A stretch of DNA of 64,000 nt from Lentzea sp. NBRC 102530 (GCF_030269365.1 NZ_BSTF01000018.1:1-64000), one strand, 5' to 3'; shown: positions 40,538-52,435, numbered from the stretch's first letter. Notes: a model not told the origin generated them from the sequence alone. Numbers and translations are program-made.

Positions 40538-41124
40538 CTGCTGTGGTGTCCAAGCCGCGAGAAAGTACGACTCCAAGCCTTCAGACGTTCGGTGAGACGC
40601 ACCTCTATGAACTGATGTTGGTTGCCGCGCCCAGCGCCACCACCTGCGCTGATCTCTTGGTTCGGTTCGCGGCCCGGAAGTGGCATCTAGACATGGCCTG
40701 TGAGCGAGACGTTAGCCAAGTCGCCACCCACCTTACGGCTCATGCCGTCGAGGCTGCACCGAAACAGTTGGTCCCCAAACACGTGCACCTGGATTCCCTG
40801 AGTCTGCTCACGCTCCGCCTGCTGCTCACTCCGCGCGCTGTGATCGCCGAGGTTTGGGACTCCGGCACCGCGGCGCCCGACCTCTTCCCCGTCGCGGGAG
40901 CAGTGGATGGAGGCTGGCGCCTGCTTCGTCCCGGAGGCCGCCTGCTGTGGTGCGCCGTCGATCTCCGGCTGACCAAGCAACCAGGCCAGGCTCGGACGGC
41001 CGCCGGCATACCCCACCGGGTGCGACCTCAAGGAGCAGCGCGGCCAAGTGTCGCCATGCGCGACTCCGGCCTACTCCAGCAGGTTCTCGCAGGACTGCGC
41101 GCTCTGGATGTCGGCGACGACTAG
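40534..41124 (+). CDS. Degenerate RsbW/HATPase-like protein
   Basis: A 196-residue protein. RKWHLDMACERDVSQVATHL and TAHAVEAA sit where RsbW-like ATPases have the N-box helix, VIAEVWDSG matches the G1-like VxVxDxG, and a GRLLWCAVD strand ends the fold. The N-box Asn is not obvious, so ATP binding may be lost. GTG overlaps the previous stop. Likely a regulator working with the resolvase-like or XRE proteins. Confidence 0.6.
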   Translation: MTAVVSKPRESTTPSLQTFGETHLYELMLVAAPSATTCADLLVRFAARKWHLDMACERDVSQVATHLTAHAVEAAPKQLVPKHVHLDSLSLLTLRLLLTPRAVIAEVWDSGTAAPDLFPVAGAVDGGWRLLRPGGRLLWCAVDLRLTKQPGQARTAAGIPHRVRPQGAARPSVAMRDSGLLQQVLAGLRALDVGDD

Positions 41125-41192
41125 GAACTCATGGGCCTGCGATAGCGGTGCCCTATTTCGCTCGGTGCACCAATTCAGGAGGGGAGCAGCGT

Positions 41193-42248
41193 ATGACGCA
41201 GTTGGTATCGATACCGCTTGCGCAAGCTGGCGATCATCAGGTGAGGACGTCTGCGGCCAAGCTTCGTGCGGGCGTCGTGGGGCTCGGCAAGCAAGCGCTT
41301 GAAGACCACGTGCCCGGCTTGCTCGACTCGGAAGCCGCCGAGCTCGTGGCCGTCTGTGACTCGAACGGCGACGTGCTCCGCGAGCAACAGTTCAAACTGC
41401 ATGTGCCCGGTTACACCGACGCCGAGGCGATGTTCGCCGCAGAAGACCTCGACCTCGTCGTCGTATGCACGCCGCACAACGAAGGCAGGCACGTCGTTGA
41501 GGCCGCTGCGGCAAACGGCATCCACGTGCTCAAGGAGAAGCCGTTCGCCACCACGATCGCGGAGGCCCAGCAACTCGCGGACCTCTGCGAAATGTCTGGC
41601 ATCAACCTGATGGTGACGCTCCAACGGCGCTTCAACCCCATCTACACGAGCTTCACGCAGCTGGCCGACCAGATCGGCGTTCCGTTCATGGTGGAGGCCG
41701 CGTACACGTTGCACACGCCTGACCCGTCGGAGGGCTGGCGCGGCAGCACCCAGCACGCGGGCGGCGGCTGCATCATCGACATGGGCTACCACCTGATCGA
41801 CATGTTGCTCTGGTACTTCGGGCTGCCGGACCGCGTGCTGGCCGACATGTCCGTGGGCGCTCGCCCGGATCGCCAGTACGACGCCGAAGACACCGCGCTG
41901 ATCCACTTCAGCTACGAGAGCGGGTTATACGGCTCGTTGCTCCTGTCGCGGTTCATCGGGCCGAAATCCGAGCAGATTCGCCTGATCGGCAACAAGGGCA
42001 TCGTTCACCTCGAACGTGGCCGGATTCGGCGGCTGACCAACGACGGTCAAGTCGTGGAGTCTCTGTCGCGCGAACAGGCGTGGCCGTCTGCCGCCGCTAG
42101 CCAGATCAACCACTTCTGCCGGGTCATCGAGGGCCTGCGGCCGAACGTCAGCGGACCGCGCGAAAACCTCGCCCACCTGAGCTTCATCCAGAGCTGTTAC
42201 GAGTCCGCGCGCACGCGGTCTTACGTCAACCCGAAGGAGTTGCTGTGA
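41193..42248 (+). CDS. Gfo/Idh/MocA-family oxidoreductase
   Basis: A 351-residue NAD-dependent sugar dehydrogenase-like enzyme. The Rossmann start LRAGVVGLGKQALEDHVPG, the hallmark HVLKEKPFATT, and the substrate-site GGGCIIDMGYHLID (His within) are all present. aggagggg precedes the ATG. It is coupled to an aminotransferase by a GTGA overlap. In pairs such as RifL/RifK, this family oxidises a sugar to a 3-keto form before transamination; a similar step is inferred here. Confidence 0.87.
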   Translation: MTQLVSIPLAQAGDHQVRTSAAKLRAGVVGLGKQALEDHVPGLLDSEAAELVAVCDSNGDVLREQQFKLHVPGYTDAEAMFAAEDLDLVVVCTPHNEGRHVVEAAAANGIHVLKEKPFATTIAEAQQLADLCEMSGINLMVTLQRRFNPIYTSFTQLADQIGVPFMVEAAYTLHTPDPSEGWRGSTQHAGGGCIIDMGYHLIDMLLWYFGLPDRVLADMSVGARPDRQYDAEDTALIHFSYESGLYGSLLLSRFIGPKSEQIRLIGNKGIVHLERGRIRRLTNDGQVVESLSREQAWPSAAASQINHFCRVIEGLRPNVSGPRENLAHLSFIQSCYESARTRSYVNPKELL

Positions 42249-43504
42249 ACTCACCTCTGGCGTTGCTCGGCGGAGAACCGGCCATCCGCCAACCGCGTCC
42301 GCACTTCAGCTGGCCGCCGATCACCGAGCAAAGCAAGCAGGCGGTGGCCGACCAGCTGGCCGAGAGCGTGTCCATCTACGACCGTTCCGGCGTGGTCGCC
42401 GAGCTGGAGGACGCACTCGCCGACTACTTCGGCGTGAGGCACGCCGTCCTGATGAGTTCGGGCACCGCGGCGTTGCACGCGATGTACGCGGCCAGCCTCA
42501 TCGAGCCCGGTGACGAAGTGATCGTGCCCGCCTACACCTTCTTCGCCACTGCCACGCCGCTCCTTCACCTCGGCGCGATTCCGGTGCTGGCTGACTGCGA
42601 TGAGACCGGCAACATCTCCGTGACGGAGGTGGCGGCGAAGCTGACGCCGAAGACAGCGGCCATCGTGGCAACGCACATGTGGGGTATCCCGGCCAATCTG
42701 CCCGCTCTGCGGGCGCTGGCTCAGGAACATCATCTGCCGCTACTCGAAGACGGCTCGCACGCACACGGCGCGAGCCTCGGTGGACAGCGGGTGGGCGGCT
42801 TCGGCCAGGCGGCCGCCTTCTCGATGAACGGGCCGAAGCCACTGTCGGCGGGTGAGGGCGGCTTCGTCCTCACCAACGATGACGACACGTACTTCCGCAC
42901 GCTGATGTTCGCCCACTACAACAAGCGGTGCCGCACCGAGATACCGAGTTCCCACCAGCTCCACCGCTTCGCCGTCACGGGGGCGGGGCTGAAGTTCCGC
43001 ATTCACCCGCTGGCCGCCGCCTTCGCATTCGAACAGCTGTCGCACCTCGATGAGTACCTCGCCGGCCGCGCCCACATCGCCAAGCTGATGTGCGACGAGC
43101 TCCAGGAGCTCCCCGGCATCGAAGTACCGCGGATTCCTGACAAGCATCAGGCCGCCTGGTACGGCCTGCCTCTCACCTACGTGCCGGACGAGCTCGGCGA
43201 CGTACCCGTAGAACGCTTCCACCAAGCGCTCCTGGCTGAAGGCCTTAGCGAGGTCGACCGGCCCGGATCAACCTGCCCGCTCAATCAGCTCCCGCTGTTC
43301 CAGAGCCCCGCGGTCCTGTTGCCACATCAGCCAGAGTTCGCGCAGCTGCACTACCAGCCGGGCCAGTTCCCGGTGGCAGAGCTGGTGCACCGCCACACCC
43401 TGAAGCTTCCGGTCTGGCACAGGGAGGAAGATGTGCCGCTTGCGCGCGCCTACGTGGACGGCATCAAGAAGGTGGTCGAGCACCACCACGACCTCAAGGG
43501 ATAG
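42245..43504 (+). CDS. DegT/DnrJ/EryC1/StrS-family sugar aminotransferase
   Basis: A 419-residue PLP enzyme. SSGTAALHAMYAASLIEPGD and VPAYTFFATATPLLHLGA open the fold, LEDGSHAHG carries the pyridine-binding Asp, and FSMNGPKPLSAGEGG carries the Schiff-base Lys. The insertion-rich C-terminus resembles AHBA synthase/RifK-like members. GTG overlaps the oxidoreductase stop. Probably converts a keto-sugar to an amino sugar with the upstream dehydrogenase. Confidence 0.88.
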   Translation: MNSPLALLGGEPAIRQPRPHFSWPPITEQSKQAVADQLAESVSIYDRSGVVAELEDALADYFGVRHAVLMSSGTAALHAMYAASLIEPGDEVIVPAYTFFATATPLLHLGAIPVLADCDETGNISVTEVAAKLTPKTAAIVATHMWGIPANLPALRALAQEHHLPLLEDGSHAHGASLGGQRVGGFGQAAAFSMNGPKPLSAGEGGFVLTNDDDTYFRTLMFAHYNKRCRTEIPSSHQLHRFAVTGAGLKFRIHPLAAAFAFEQLSHLDEYLAGRAHIAKLMCDELQELPGIEVPRIPDKHQAAWYGLPLTYVPDELGDVPVERFHQALLAEGLSEVDRPGSTCPLNQLPLFQSPAVLLPHQPEFAQLHYQPGQFPVAELVHRHTLKLPVWHREEDVPLARAYVDGIKKVVEHHHDLKG

Positions 43505-43506
43505 AG

Positions 43507-43956
43507 ATGATCGACTCCGCACTGCTGGAACAGCTCGTCGCCGAAGCCGAACGCGACGAAGTCGTGCAGCTCGTCGTGGGAGCCGTCGTTGAGGACGACG
43601 AGAAGGTGCTTCTCCTCAAGCGCCCTGCCGACGACTTCATGGGCGGCATCTTCGAGTTGCCCAGCGGCAAGGTCGAGCTGGGCGAGGACCTGAACACCGC
43701 GCTCGTCCGTGAGGTCGAAGAGGAGACGGGGCTTCAGGTAGTCGTTGCCACGGCCTACCTCGGAAGCTTCGACTACACGTCAGGTAGCGGCAAGAAGAGC
43801 CGACAATTCAACTTCGTGGTGACTGTCGACTCGCCCGGGCCGGTCGTACTGCAGGAGCACGACGAGTACCGCTGGGCACCGGTCGACGAGGAGCTTCCGG
43901 TGACTGATGCGGTGAAGAAGGTGTTCGAGACGTATCGGGAGCAGCGCGCGAACTAG
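43507..43956 (+). CDS. Nudix hydrolase
   Basis: A 149-residue Nudix protein with a complete box, GKVELGEDLNTALVREVEEE followed by TGL (GX5EX7REUXEEXGU). The preceding GGIFELPSGKV is the usual lead-in. ATG two bases after the aminotransferase stop, so it is the third gene of the operon. It may hydrolyse a nucleotide-sugar or an NDP by-product in the pathway. Confidence 0.9.
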   Translation: MIDSALLEQLVAEAERDEVVQLVVGAVVEDDEKVLLLKRPADDFMGGIFELPSGKVELGEDLNTALVREVEEETGLQVVVATAYLGSFDYTSGSGKKSRQFNFVVTVDSPGPVVLQEHDEYRWAPVDEELPVTDAVKKVFETYREQRAN

Positions 43957-43965
43957 ACAGCCACG

Positions 43966-43996
43966 AACGGTGCCTCGCCGAGCGGGGCACCGTTTT
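43966..43996 (+). terminator. Hairpin terminator after the Nudix gene
   Basis: 12-base arms (AACGGTGCCTCG against its mirror, one G-T pair) with a five-base spacer and TTTT tail. Confidence 0.85.
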
Positions 43997-44000
43997 GGGC

Positions 44001-44741
44001 TTACTGCCCAAAACGTCGTCTCGGGTCCGGCGTCAGCGCGACCTTGAACGTGCGCAGTGTATCCGCGCCGTTGCGAACTACGCAGTCAAACGACTTTGAT
44101 ACGTCATCATCCGGACCTCCAGCTAACCCACCCCCGAGAACAGCGCGAATATTGATACCGGCCCTTGACCTAAGATCAGCGCTTGATCCCGTGCGGATTC
44201 CGCCATCGGACAACTCAGCTGTAACTCGTACTTGCTGACAGCATCCAAAGGAACACCCTTTATGGAAATAACCGCCCAATAAGGGTCTCCACTTGACCTA
44301 TCCCCCAGCGTTGGCACAGCGGTGCACGAATAGCGCTTACCTGAGTCCACCGTGTCCTTGTAAGTACCGAGACCAGCTAATGTCACAAAACAGTCAACCT
44401 CGCCACTCTTCGCAGCCTGTTCAACGGCCGCGCGGTCAGCGGCCGCGCTTACTGTTCGATTGAACTATCAGGTATCCAGCAGCAGCAATACCTAAAATCA
44501 CTAGCAAGCCGACAGCCGCAGACACGAACGTCCTACGGCGTGGAAAAATAGCCCGCAAAGAAGGTCCGTGGCGACGTATATTTCGCGAGACGCGTTTCAC
44601 CGTGGACTTCAGCACCTTCCCCTCTGAAGCAATCGCAAGTTGCTCAGCCCAATGATCTATAAATTCGTCTAACTTCATCATCATAGGTTTGAAGGGAACC
44701 GCGAACTCATACTCATCGTCGACTTCTCTAACAACTTCCAT
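44001..44741 (-). pseudogene. Frame-disrupted membrane-anchored protein (DUF4333-like region)
   Basis: Three overlapping pieces on the minus strand look like one former protein. Piece one (from 44741) has a soluble N-terminus and a transmembrane helix (AVGLLVILGIAAAGYLIVQS), then stops at 44436. The next frame continues with a plausible linker (AAADRAAVEQAAKSGEVDC) and GKRYSCTAVPTLGDRSSGDP. A second shift near 44270 restores the first frame with RVTAELSDGGIRTGSS to RRRFGQ and a stop. Two compensating shifts suggest a decayed gene; sequencing error cannot be excluded. Confidence 0.5.
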
Positions 44742-44869
44742 CGCGGCCTGGGCTATAGGACCAGCAGGCAGCGCAGCAAACGGCGAGAAAGATCACTCTA
44801 ACGGCTGTCCCGACAACCCTACGAGGTAGCTCCGCCGAACAGCAATCACAAAACCGCGATTGACTAAAT

Positions 44870-44887
44870 CCGCCTTGACGAAGGCGG
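44870..44887 (+). terminator. Small hairpin before the recombinase remnant
   Basis: CCGCCTT-gacg-AAGGCGG is followed by TTTC. It lies upstream of the truncated recombinase, with no gene ending nearby on the plus strand; it may be a relict terminator or operator. Confidence 0.4.
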
Positions 44888-44939
44888 TTTCGCACCACCG
44901 GAAGCGCCCTCTCGTCTGTGCGTCACAGAACCATAGGCT

Positions 44940-46149
44940 ATGAGCCTGGCTCAGGAGATATTGAAGGGACTGGTGCGCAAGGCCGAGGAAGGCAGCACTC
45001 TTTTCTGCACTCCCCTCGGCTACCTCAACACGCGTAACGTGGTCGGCCGCATCAGCATCTCCTCGGTCATCCTGGACCCCGAGCGAGCCGAGATCGCGCA
45101 TTGGTGTTTTGAGCAGTACGCCACTGGAAAATGGAACGGCGCTGATCTTCTCTTGGCCGCGCGGGCTAGAGAACTTCTCGCCCGTCCGACTGCCAAGAAC
45201 CTGACCATGGAACTCAGCCTGACCGGCTTCTACTACATTTCACAGAACCCGTACTACATGGGAATCGTGCCGTATCGGGGAATCCACTACGAGGGGAAAC
45301 ATCCCGCACTGGTCGAGCCAGAAGCGTGGCTGGCGGTACAAGACGTGTTGGCCGCAAACGCTCACGACGGCGAGAAGGACCGCACGCACAACCACTATTT
45401 ACGCAGCACGATCTTCTGTTCATCGCGCAAGGGAAGACTGGACTACTCGCAGAGCAGCGGAAACGGCGGCAGCTATGCCTATTTCCAGTGCGTCAAGAAG
45501 AAGACCAGGCACAACAACTGCACTCGGCGAGCATTAGGGGTCGAGCTCATCGAGAACGGCATCGCTGTCTTCTACGCGGGCTTCCGCCTCGAACAGGAGC
45601 GCCGAGGAAATCCGGACGAGTATCCGGAGCGAGTTGGCCGGACAGCGGGCAGAGGGCGCGCAGCGCATTGCCCGCGCTATGAAGCGTAAGAACCTCTTGG
45701 GCGGCGAGCGCCAGAAGCTGTTGCAGGCGCACTACGCCGGTGCCATCCCCGGTGATCTGCTGGCTTCGGAGATGCGGCGGTTTACGCGTGAGCTGGCAGA
45801 AGCAGACGTGGAGATCGAAGCAGCGGGCGTCAACACGGTGGAGCTGGCAGCGATCCTGGACGCTGCACTGCGCGCGGTGACCAACTGCGAGGCCGCCTAG
45901 CTGCGTGCGCCGAACCAGGTACGACAGCAGATCAACCAAGGATTCTTCAAGAAGCTGTACATCGGCGAAGACGGCAGCGTCGAGGAAGCCGAGCTAACAG
46001 AGCCGTTCGCGGCGCTCCTCGCTGAGAGTGCGACATGCGTCTTACCGACCGAGCATTCCCGCCTCCGAGGTGGAGGCGGATCATGCGATAAACGGCGGCA
46101 GCATGGCGTCTCAAATCGCTGTACGACCGCTGGCACTGGTCGCCGCTAG
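44940..46149 (+). pseudogene. Large serine recombinase, truncated and frameshifted
   Basis: The first 230 codons encode the middle of a large serine integrase: EILKGLVRKAEEGSTLFCTP with GYLN (Recombinase domain), GFYYISQNPYYMGIVPYRG, and a zinc-ribbon region (FCSSRKGRLDYSQ, FQCVKKKTRHNNC). The catalytic N-terminal domain is missing. A frameshift near 45610-45640 moves to a frame encoding RSELAGQRAEGAQRIARAMK and the coiled-coil region to 45897. An in-frame TAG (45898-45900) interrupts what then reads on as LRAPNQVRQQINQGFFKKLY. Therefore inactive, the relict integrase of the island. Confidence 0.85.
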
Positions 46150-46281
46150 TGGCCGTGGCCGGTGGATCTGATCTTGCGCGAGGGGCGTTCTGGACGGCAG
46201 AAGACGCCGTTACTGACCGTGTTTACGGCGCAACGCCCGGCGATTTCATTCGCTTGGGCGTTGGTGTGAATAAGACCTATC

Positions 46282-46356
46282 TGGTGGGCGCGACAGGGAT
46301 CGAACCTGCGACCGCTCGGGTGTAAACCGAGTGCTCTTCCGCTGAGCTACACGCCC
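46282..46356 (-). tRNA. tRNA-Val (anticodon TAC), CCA encoded
   Basis: Reading the minus strand, the cloverleaf is clear: acceptor GGGCGTG pairs with CGCGCCC (one G-T), D arm GCTC/GAGC, anticodon stem CTCGG/CCGAG with loop TTTACAC (anticodon TAC, reads GUA Val), TPsiC arm GCAGG TTCGATC CCTGT, then discriminator A and an encoded CCA at 46282-46284. Its 3' end faces the broken serine recombinase, the usual position of an integration site. Confidence 0.95.
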
Positions 46357-46394
46357 CAGCCCCGACGACGGCAAGCCGCAGGGGTACAGCTACA

Positions 46395-46859
46395 TCATGC
46401 CCGAAGCGCGGCCACGGCCTTCTGCCAGCCCGACTGGTCGCGCGCCTCGCCCGGAGCGTTCACCTCGGCGAAGCGCACCACGCCGTCGAGGTCCACCAGG
46501 AACGTGCCGCGCACCGCCATGCCCGACGAGGCGTTGAACACCCCGTAGGCCTGCGCCACGGCCCCGTGCGGCCAGAAGTCGGACAGCAGCGGGAAGGTGT
46601 ACCCCTCCTGGTTGGCCCAGGCCTTCAGGGCGAACGGGGAGTCCACGGACACCCCGAGCACCTGCACGGCCGCGTCCTCGTAGACCGCCAGCTCGTCACG
46701 CAGCTGGCACAGCTCGCCCCGGCAGGTGCCGCTGAAGGCGAACGGGTAGAAGACCACGAGCACCGCGCGGGTGCCGCGGAACGACGACAACGTCACGGGC
46801 TGCTTGTTGTAGTCGTTGAGCGTGAAGTCCGGGGCTTCCGAACCGACCTCGACCGCCAT
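46395..46859 (-). CDS. Peroxiredoxin, AhpE-like
   Basis: A 154-residue thioredoxin-fold peroxidase that reduces hydroperoxides. The peroxidatic Cys is in FYPFAFSGTCRGELCQLRDE, where the usual T-x-x-C is FSGTC; a second Cys four residues on (ELC) is unusual for one-Cys AhpE. VLGVSVDSPFALKAWA and the tail VDLDGVVRFAEV match the family. Start ATG at 46859. It flanks the tRNA gene and is core-like. Confidence 0.9.
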   Translation of the reverse strand: MAVEVGSEAPDFTLNDYNKQPVTLSSFRGTRAVLVVFYPFAFSGTCRGELCQLRDELAVYEDAAVQVLGVSVDSPFALKAWANQEGYTFPLLSDFWPHGAVAQAYGVFNASSGMAVRGTFLVDLDGVVRFAEVNAPGEARDQSGWQKAVAALRA

Positions 46860-46932
46860 GTGACGAACCCCTCCGAACGAAACCGACGAGGGAACCCACG
46901 AACGCGAGTCCGTGGGTCGGCCCTGTGTCAGG

Positions 46933-47364
46933 TCAGCGCTTGGCCTTGGCCGACTTCGGCCAGACGAGGCGGATGCCCGCCCAGTCGTCGGCGACGCTGA
47001 TGTTCGAGGTCTGCGACAGGCCGGCGGTGGGCACGGCCTCGGCGACGTCCGAAGGCTCCACGTGGCCGGGGCGGCCGGTCTTCGGGGTGAGAACCCAGAT
47101 CACGCCGTCCTCGGCGAGCACTCCGGTGGCCTCGAGGAGGGCGTCGACCAGGTCGCCGTCGTCCTCCCGCCACCAGAGCAGCACGACGCTCACCGTCTCG
47201 TCGGCATCCTCGTCGAGGAGATCGCCCCCGATTCGCTCCTCGACTGCGGCACGCAAGGCGTCGTCAACGTCCTCGTCCCAGCCGAGTTCCTGGACGACCA
47301 TGCCTGATTCGATCCCGAGCTTGTCGGCGACGCCGAGCTTGCCGGCGTCTTCCGCGGCGACCAC
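46933..47364 (-). CDS. DUF3052 family protein
   Basis: A 143-residue acidic protein (GKLGVADKLGIESGMVVQEL, WDEDVDDALRAAVEERIGGD, WVLTPKTGRPGHVEPSDV) matching the DUF3052 group found beside aceE in actinobacteria. Function unknown. Two GTG starts are possible; 47364 has ggagg at good spacing while 47373 is too close to it. Divergent from aceE. Confidence 0.82.
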   Translation of the reverse strand: MVAAEDAGKLGVADKLGIESGMVVQELGWDEDVDDALRAAVEERIGGDLLDEDADETVSVVLLWWREDDGDLVDALLEATGVLAEDGVIWVLTPKTGRPGHVEPSDVAEAVPTAGLSQTSNISVADDWAGIRLVWPKSAKAKR

Positions 47365-47683
47365 GGTTTTCACTCCTCCAACTACGCAAGAGCGACAGCC
47401 TCAAAGACTGCCGCCAAGTCCGTTACTCCGGCTAGCGAACACTGTCAGCTACCTCCGGCGCAACTGTTGACCACGTGACACGCCGTAACAGGCACCCCTG
47501 TGCAGACACCTAGACTTGCATGACGCATGCTCTACATACCTCTTATCGCGCGCGCGTGAGCGACACGATCCAGAACTACCGACCGGTAGCGATGACGAAG
47601 TCGCCACGCAAGGACAACGATAGGAGCGCGTGGCACGGTTTCCGGGCCAGCGCGTGTACCGCCAACGAAGCCGAGGAGACACC
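47365..47683. promoter_or_regulatory. Divergent promoter region of the DUF3052 gene and aceE
   Basis: About 310 bases without a gene. An inverted repeat GCATG-acg-CATGC lies at 47518-47530. TTGACC at 47467 could be a -35, but no well-spaced -10 follows. A GTG at 47630 in the aceE frame with aggag three bases before it is an alternative aceE start; the TTG at 47684 was preferred. Confidence 0.4.
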
Positions 47684-50443
<2,760 letters not shown>

Positions 50444-50454
50444 TTCTCGTCCGG

Positions 50455-50489
50455 AAGGGGCCGTTCCGCACGCGCGGGGCGGCCCTTTT
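50455..50489. terminator. Hairpin terminator after aceE
   Basis: AAGGGGCCG...CGGCCCTTTT arms with a short inner GC pairing and an AAAA/TTTT edge, shared with the converging GNAT gene. Confidence 0.75.
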
Positions 50490-51244
50490 CACGCCCTGAG
50501 GGCGTGCTCGGTGAACTGACCGGCCGTGGTGAACCCGAGACGCCGGTAGACGCTCTCACCGTCCTCAGAGGCTTGCAGGACGGCAGTACGGCACCCCTCG
50601 GCGCGTGCGGTGTGCAACGCCGCCGCGGTGATCGCACCGCCGTAACCGCGCCGACGGTCCGTGGCGAGGGTCGCGATGTTGTAGATCCCGGCCACACCGG
50701 CGTGCAGGAACACCTCCGCCGTGCACACCGCACGGCCGTCCACGTACCCGACGAGGTAGCGCGCGTTGCTCACCAACGCGTGTGGGGCGGTCATGGCGTA
50801 GAAGCGGCGGACCGTGTCGGCGGGCGGGTCCCAGTTGGCGGCGAGGACCTCGGCGTAGTCCGCGAGTTCCGCCGCAGTGGTGACGCGGCGGATCTCCAGG
50901 CCCGCGACGTCCGGCGAGGGCAGGGTGCGGTCGAGGTCCAGCCACATCGCGGCCTCGGTTTCGGACGGTTCGAGCCCTTCCGCCGTCAGCCTGTCGCGCA
51001 GGCCGGGGTCGTCGCCCGCCCACCACGAGAACGGGCGGCCGGTGGCGCGGATCGTGCGCACCGCCTCGGGCACGTCGGCGGTGACGCGGGCCGCCGCGAC
51101 GACGTTGAACGTGTCGTCGGGCAGCCCGCTGTCCGCGATGAGCAGGTCATCGGTCTCGATGACGGTCGCGCCGGGCAGGTGGCGGTGCAGGTGGCAGGCG
51201 TGTTCGGCGAGGTTGCGTTCCATCCGGCCGGGAAGGTCGATCAC
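50489..51244 (-). CDS. GNAT-family acetyltransferase
   Basis: A 251-residue protein. The N-terminal half (to about 115) is a divergent GNAT-like fold (WWAGDDPGLRDRLTAEGLEP). The C-terminal half has the active-type motif ATLATDRRRGYGGAITAAAL and VYRRLGFTTAGQF. Such tandem-type N-acetyltransferases are common in actinomycetes, with unknown substrates. The GTG at 51244 lacks a Shine-Dalgarno, so it may be leaderless. Confidence 0.8.
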   Translation of the reverse strand: MIDLPGRMERNLAEHACHLHRHLPGATVIETDDLLIADSGLPDDTFNVVAAARVTADVPEAVRTIRATGRPFSWWAGDDPGLRDRLTAEGLEPSETEAAMWLDLDRTLPSPDVAGLEIRRVTTAAELADYAEVLAANWDPPADTVRRFYAMTAPHALVSNARYLVGYVDGRAVCTAEVFLHAGVAGIYNIATLATDRRRGYGGAITAAALHTARAEGCRTAVLQASEDGESVYRRLGFTTAGQFTEHALRA

Positions 51245-51262
51245 ACCGTCATCTGACCACGA

Positions 51263-52435
51263 TCAGCACTGCACGAGGGGCTGCCCCGCCGTCAGCGGAC
51301 CGTCGGCGCGGGCGTCCAGCAGCAACGGGATCAGAGCCCGCGCCTCCTGCTTCAGCGGCACGATCCGGTCACCGCCCCGCAGGTACTGCGACTGGATGCC
51401 GTGCAACGCCAGTTCGTCCTGCACCTCGGTGTGCTGCGCACCGGTCAGCACGTACGCGCACGGTGCGGGCACCACGTCGGACGGGTCCGGCGGCTGGTTG
51501 TCGGCACCGCCGAAGTAGACCGGGCCCGACCGGACCGCGCGCGAGGCCGCGTTGGCCGCCTCGATGCCCGAACGGTTGTCGCGCACGAACGACCGGGTGC
51601 CGTCCAGGGCCTTCAAATGCGACTCCACGCGGTACGACGGGGTGTTGTCGACGTTGGTCTCGACCAGCAGGCCCATGCCGTGCTTGAGGCCGCCGGTGTT
51701 GCGCAGGATGCGTTCCTGGCCGTCCCCCGCGACCTGGCGGATCGGCTCGCCGGTCACCGGGTCGACGTAGATGCCGTAGACGCCGGACGTGCGGCCGGCC
51801 GCCTCGACGGAGGTTCGCACGTAGGAGCGGGACAGCGACTCCGACAGGTCGTGCACGCCGTCAGCGACGTTCAGATTCCGCGGCCACAACCAGAGGACGT
51901 CCTTCACGTAGTAGGGCGCGGAGGGACCGAACTCGTGCAGGTCGTGGATCACGTCGGGCTGCCAGTCGCGGATCACGGCGGCCATCGCGCGGGCTTCTTC
52001 CGAGCGCAGCAGCAGGTGGTCGCGGTTGATGTCGGTGCCGGACGAGTTGCCGCGGGTGTCGGCGACGCGGCCGTCCGGGTTGGCGTTCGGCACGAACAGG
52101 TAGGTGACGGACGACGTGCGCGGCAGCGAGCGCATGCGGATCAGGCACGCCTCGCGTCCGGCGGGTTCGTCGCCGTGCTGGGAGCAGATGAAGAGAACCA
52201 CGGTGCGCGCGGTGCGGGTGCCCACGCGCACGAGCTGGATCGGGCGGCCCTGGGCGGTCGTCCCGATCTGCGTCAGGGGCAGGCCGGTCGCGCGCAGGTA
52301 GGCCTGTTCCTCGGCCTCGGTGGTCCACTTGCCGGTGAGCTCGAACCCGGTGCGCAGGGGTGGCGCGGCCTGAGCAGCGGGGATGGCTACCAGCGACGAG
52401 ACGGCGGTCAGCAGAGCGATCAACAGTCCCCTCAT
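51263..52435 (-). CDS. Secreted M14-family zinc carboxypeptidase
   Basis: A 390-residue exported peptidase. MRGLLIALLTAVSSLVAIPA-AQA is a signal peptide. The zinc motif HGDEPAG (HxxE) and the IHDLHEFG segment supply ligands, RDHLLLRSEEARAMA follows, and LLVETNVDN carries the catalytic Glu. M14 enzymes trim C-terminal residues or peptidoglycan peptides. Its ATG overlaps the PnuC stop by ATGA, an unusual pairing. No clear Shine-Dalgarno. Confidence 0.85.
   Translation of the reverse strand: MRGLLIALLTAVSSLVAIPAAQAAPPLRTGFELTGKWTTEAEEQAYLRATGLPLTQIGTTAQGRPIQLVRVGTRTARTVVLFICSQHGDEPAGREACLIRMRSLPRTSSVTYLFVPNANPDGRVADTRGNSSGTDINRDHLLLRSEEARAMAAVIRDWQPDVIHDLHEFGPSAPYYVKDVLWLWPRNLNVADGVHDLSESLSRSYVRTSVEAAGRTSGVYGIYVDPVTGEPIRQVAGDGQERILRNTGGLKHGMGLLVETNVDNTPSYRVESHLKALDGTRSFVRDNRSGIEAANAASRAVRSGPVYFGGADNQPPDPSDVVPAPCAYVLTGAQHTEVQDELALHGIQSQYLRGGDRIVPLKQEARALIPLLLDARADGPLTAGQPLVQC

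Noticed and set aside
44793..45101. Minus-strand frame opposite the recombinase
   Set aside because: Recombinase-domain motifs on the plus strand show this is a shadow.
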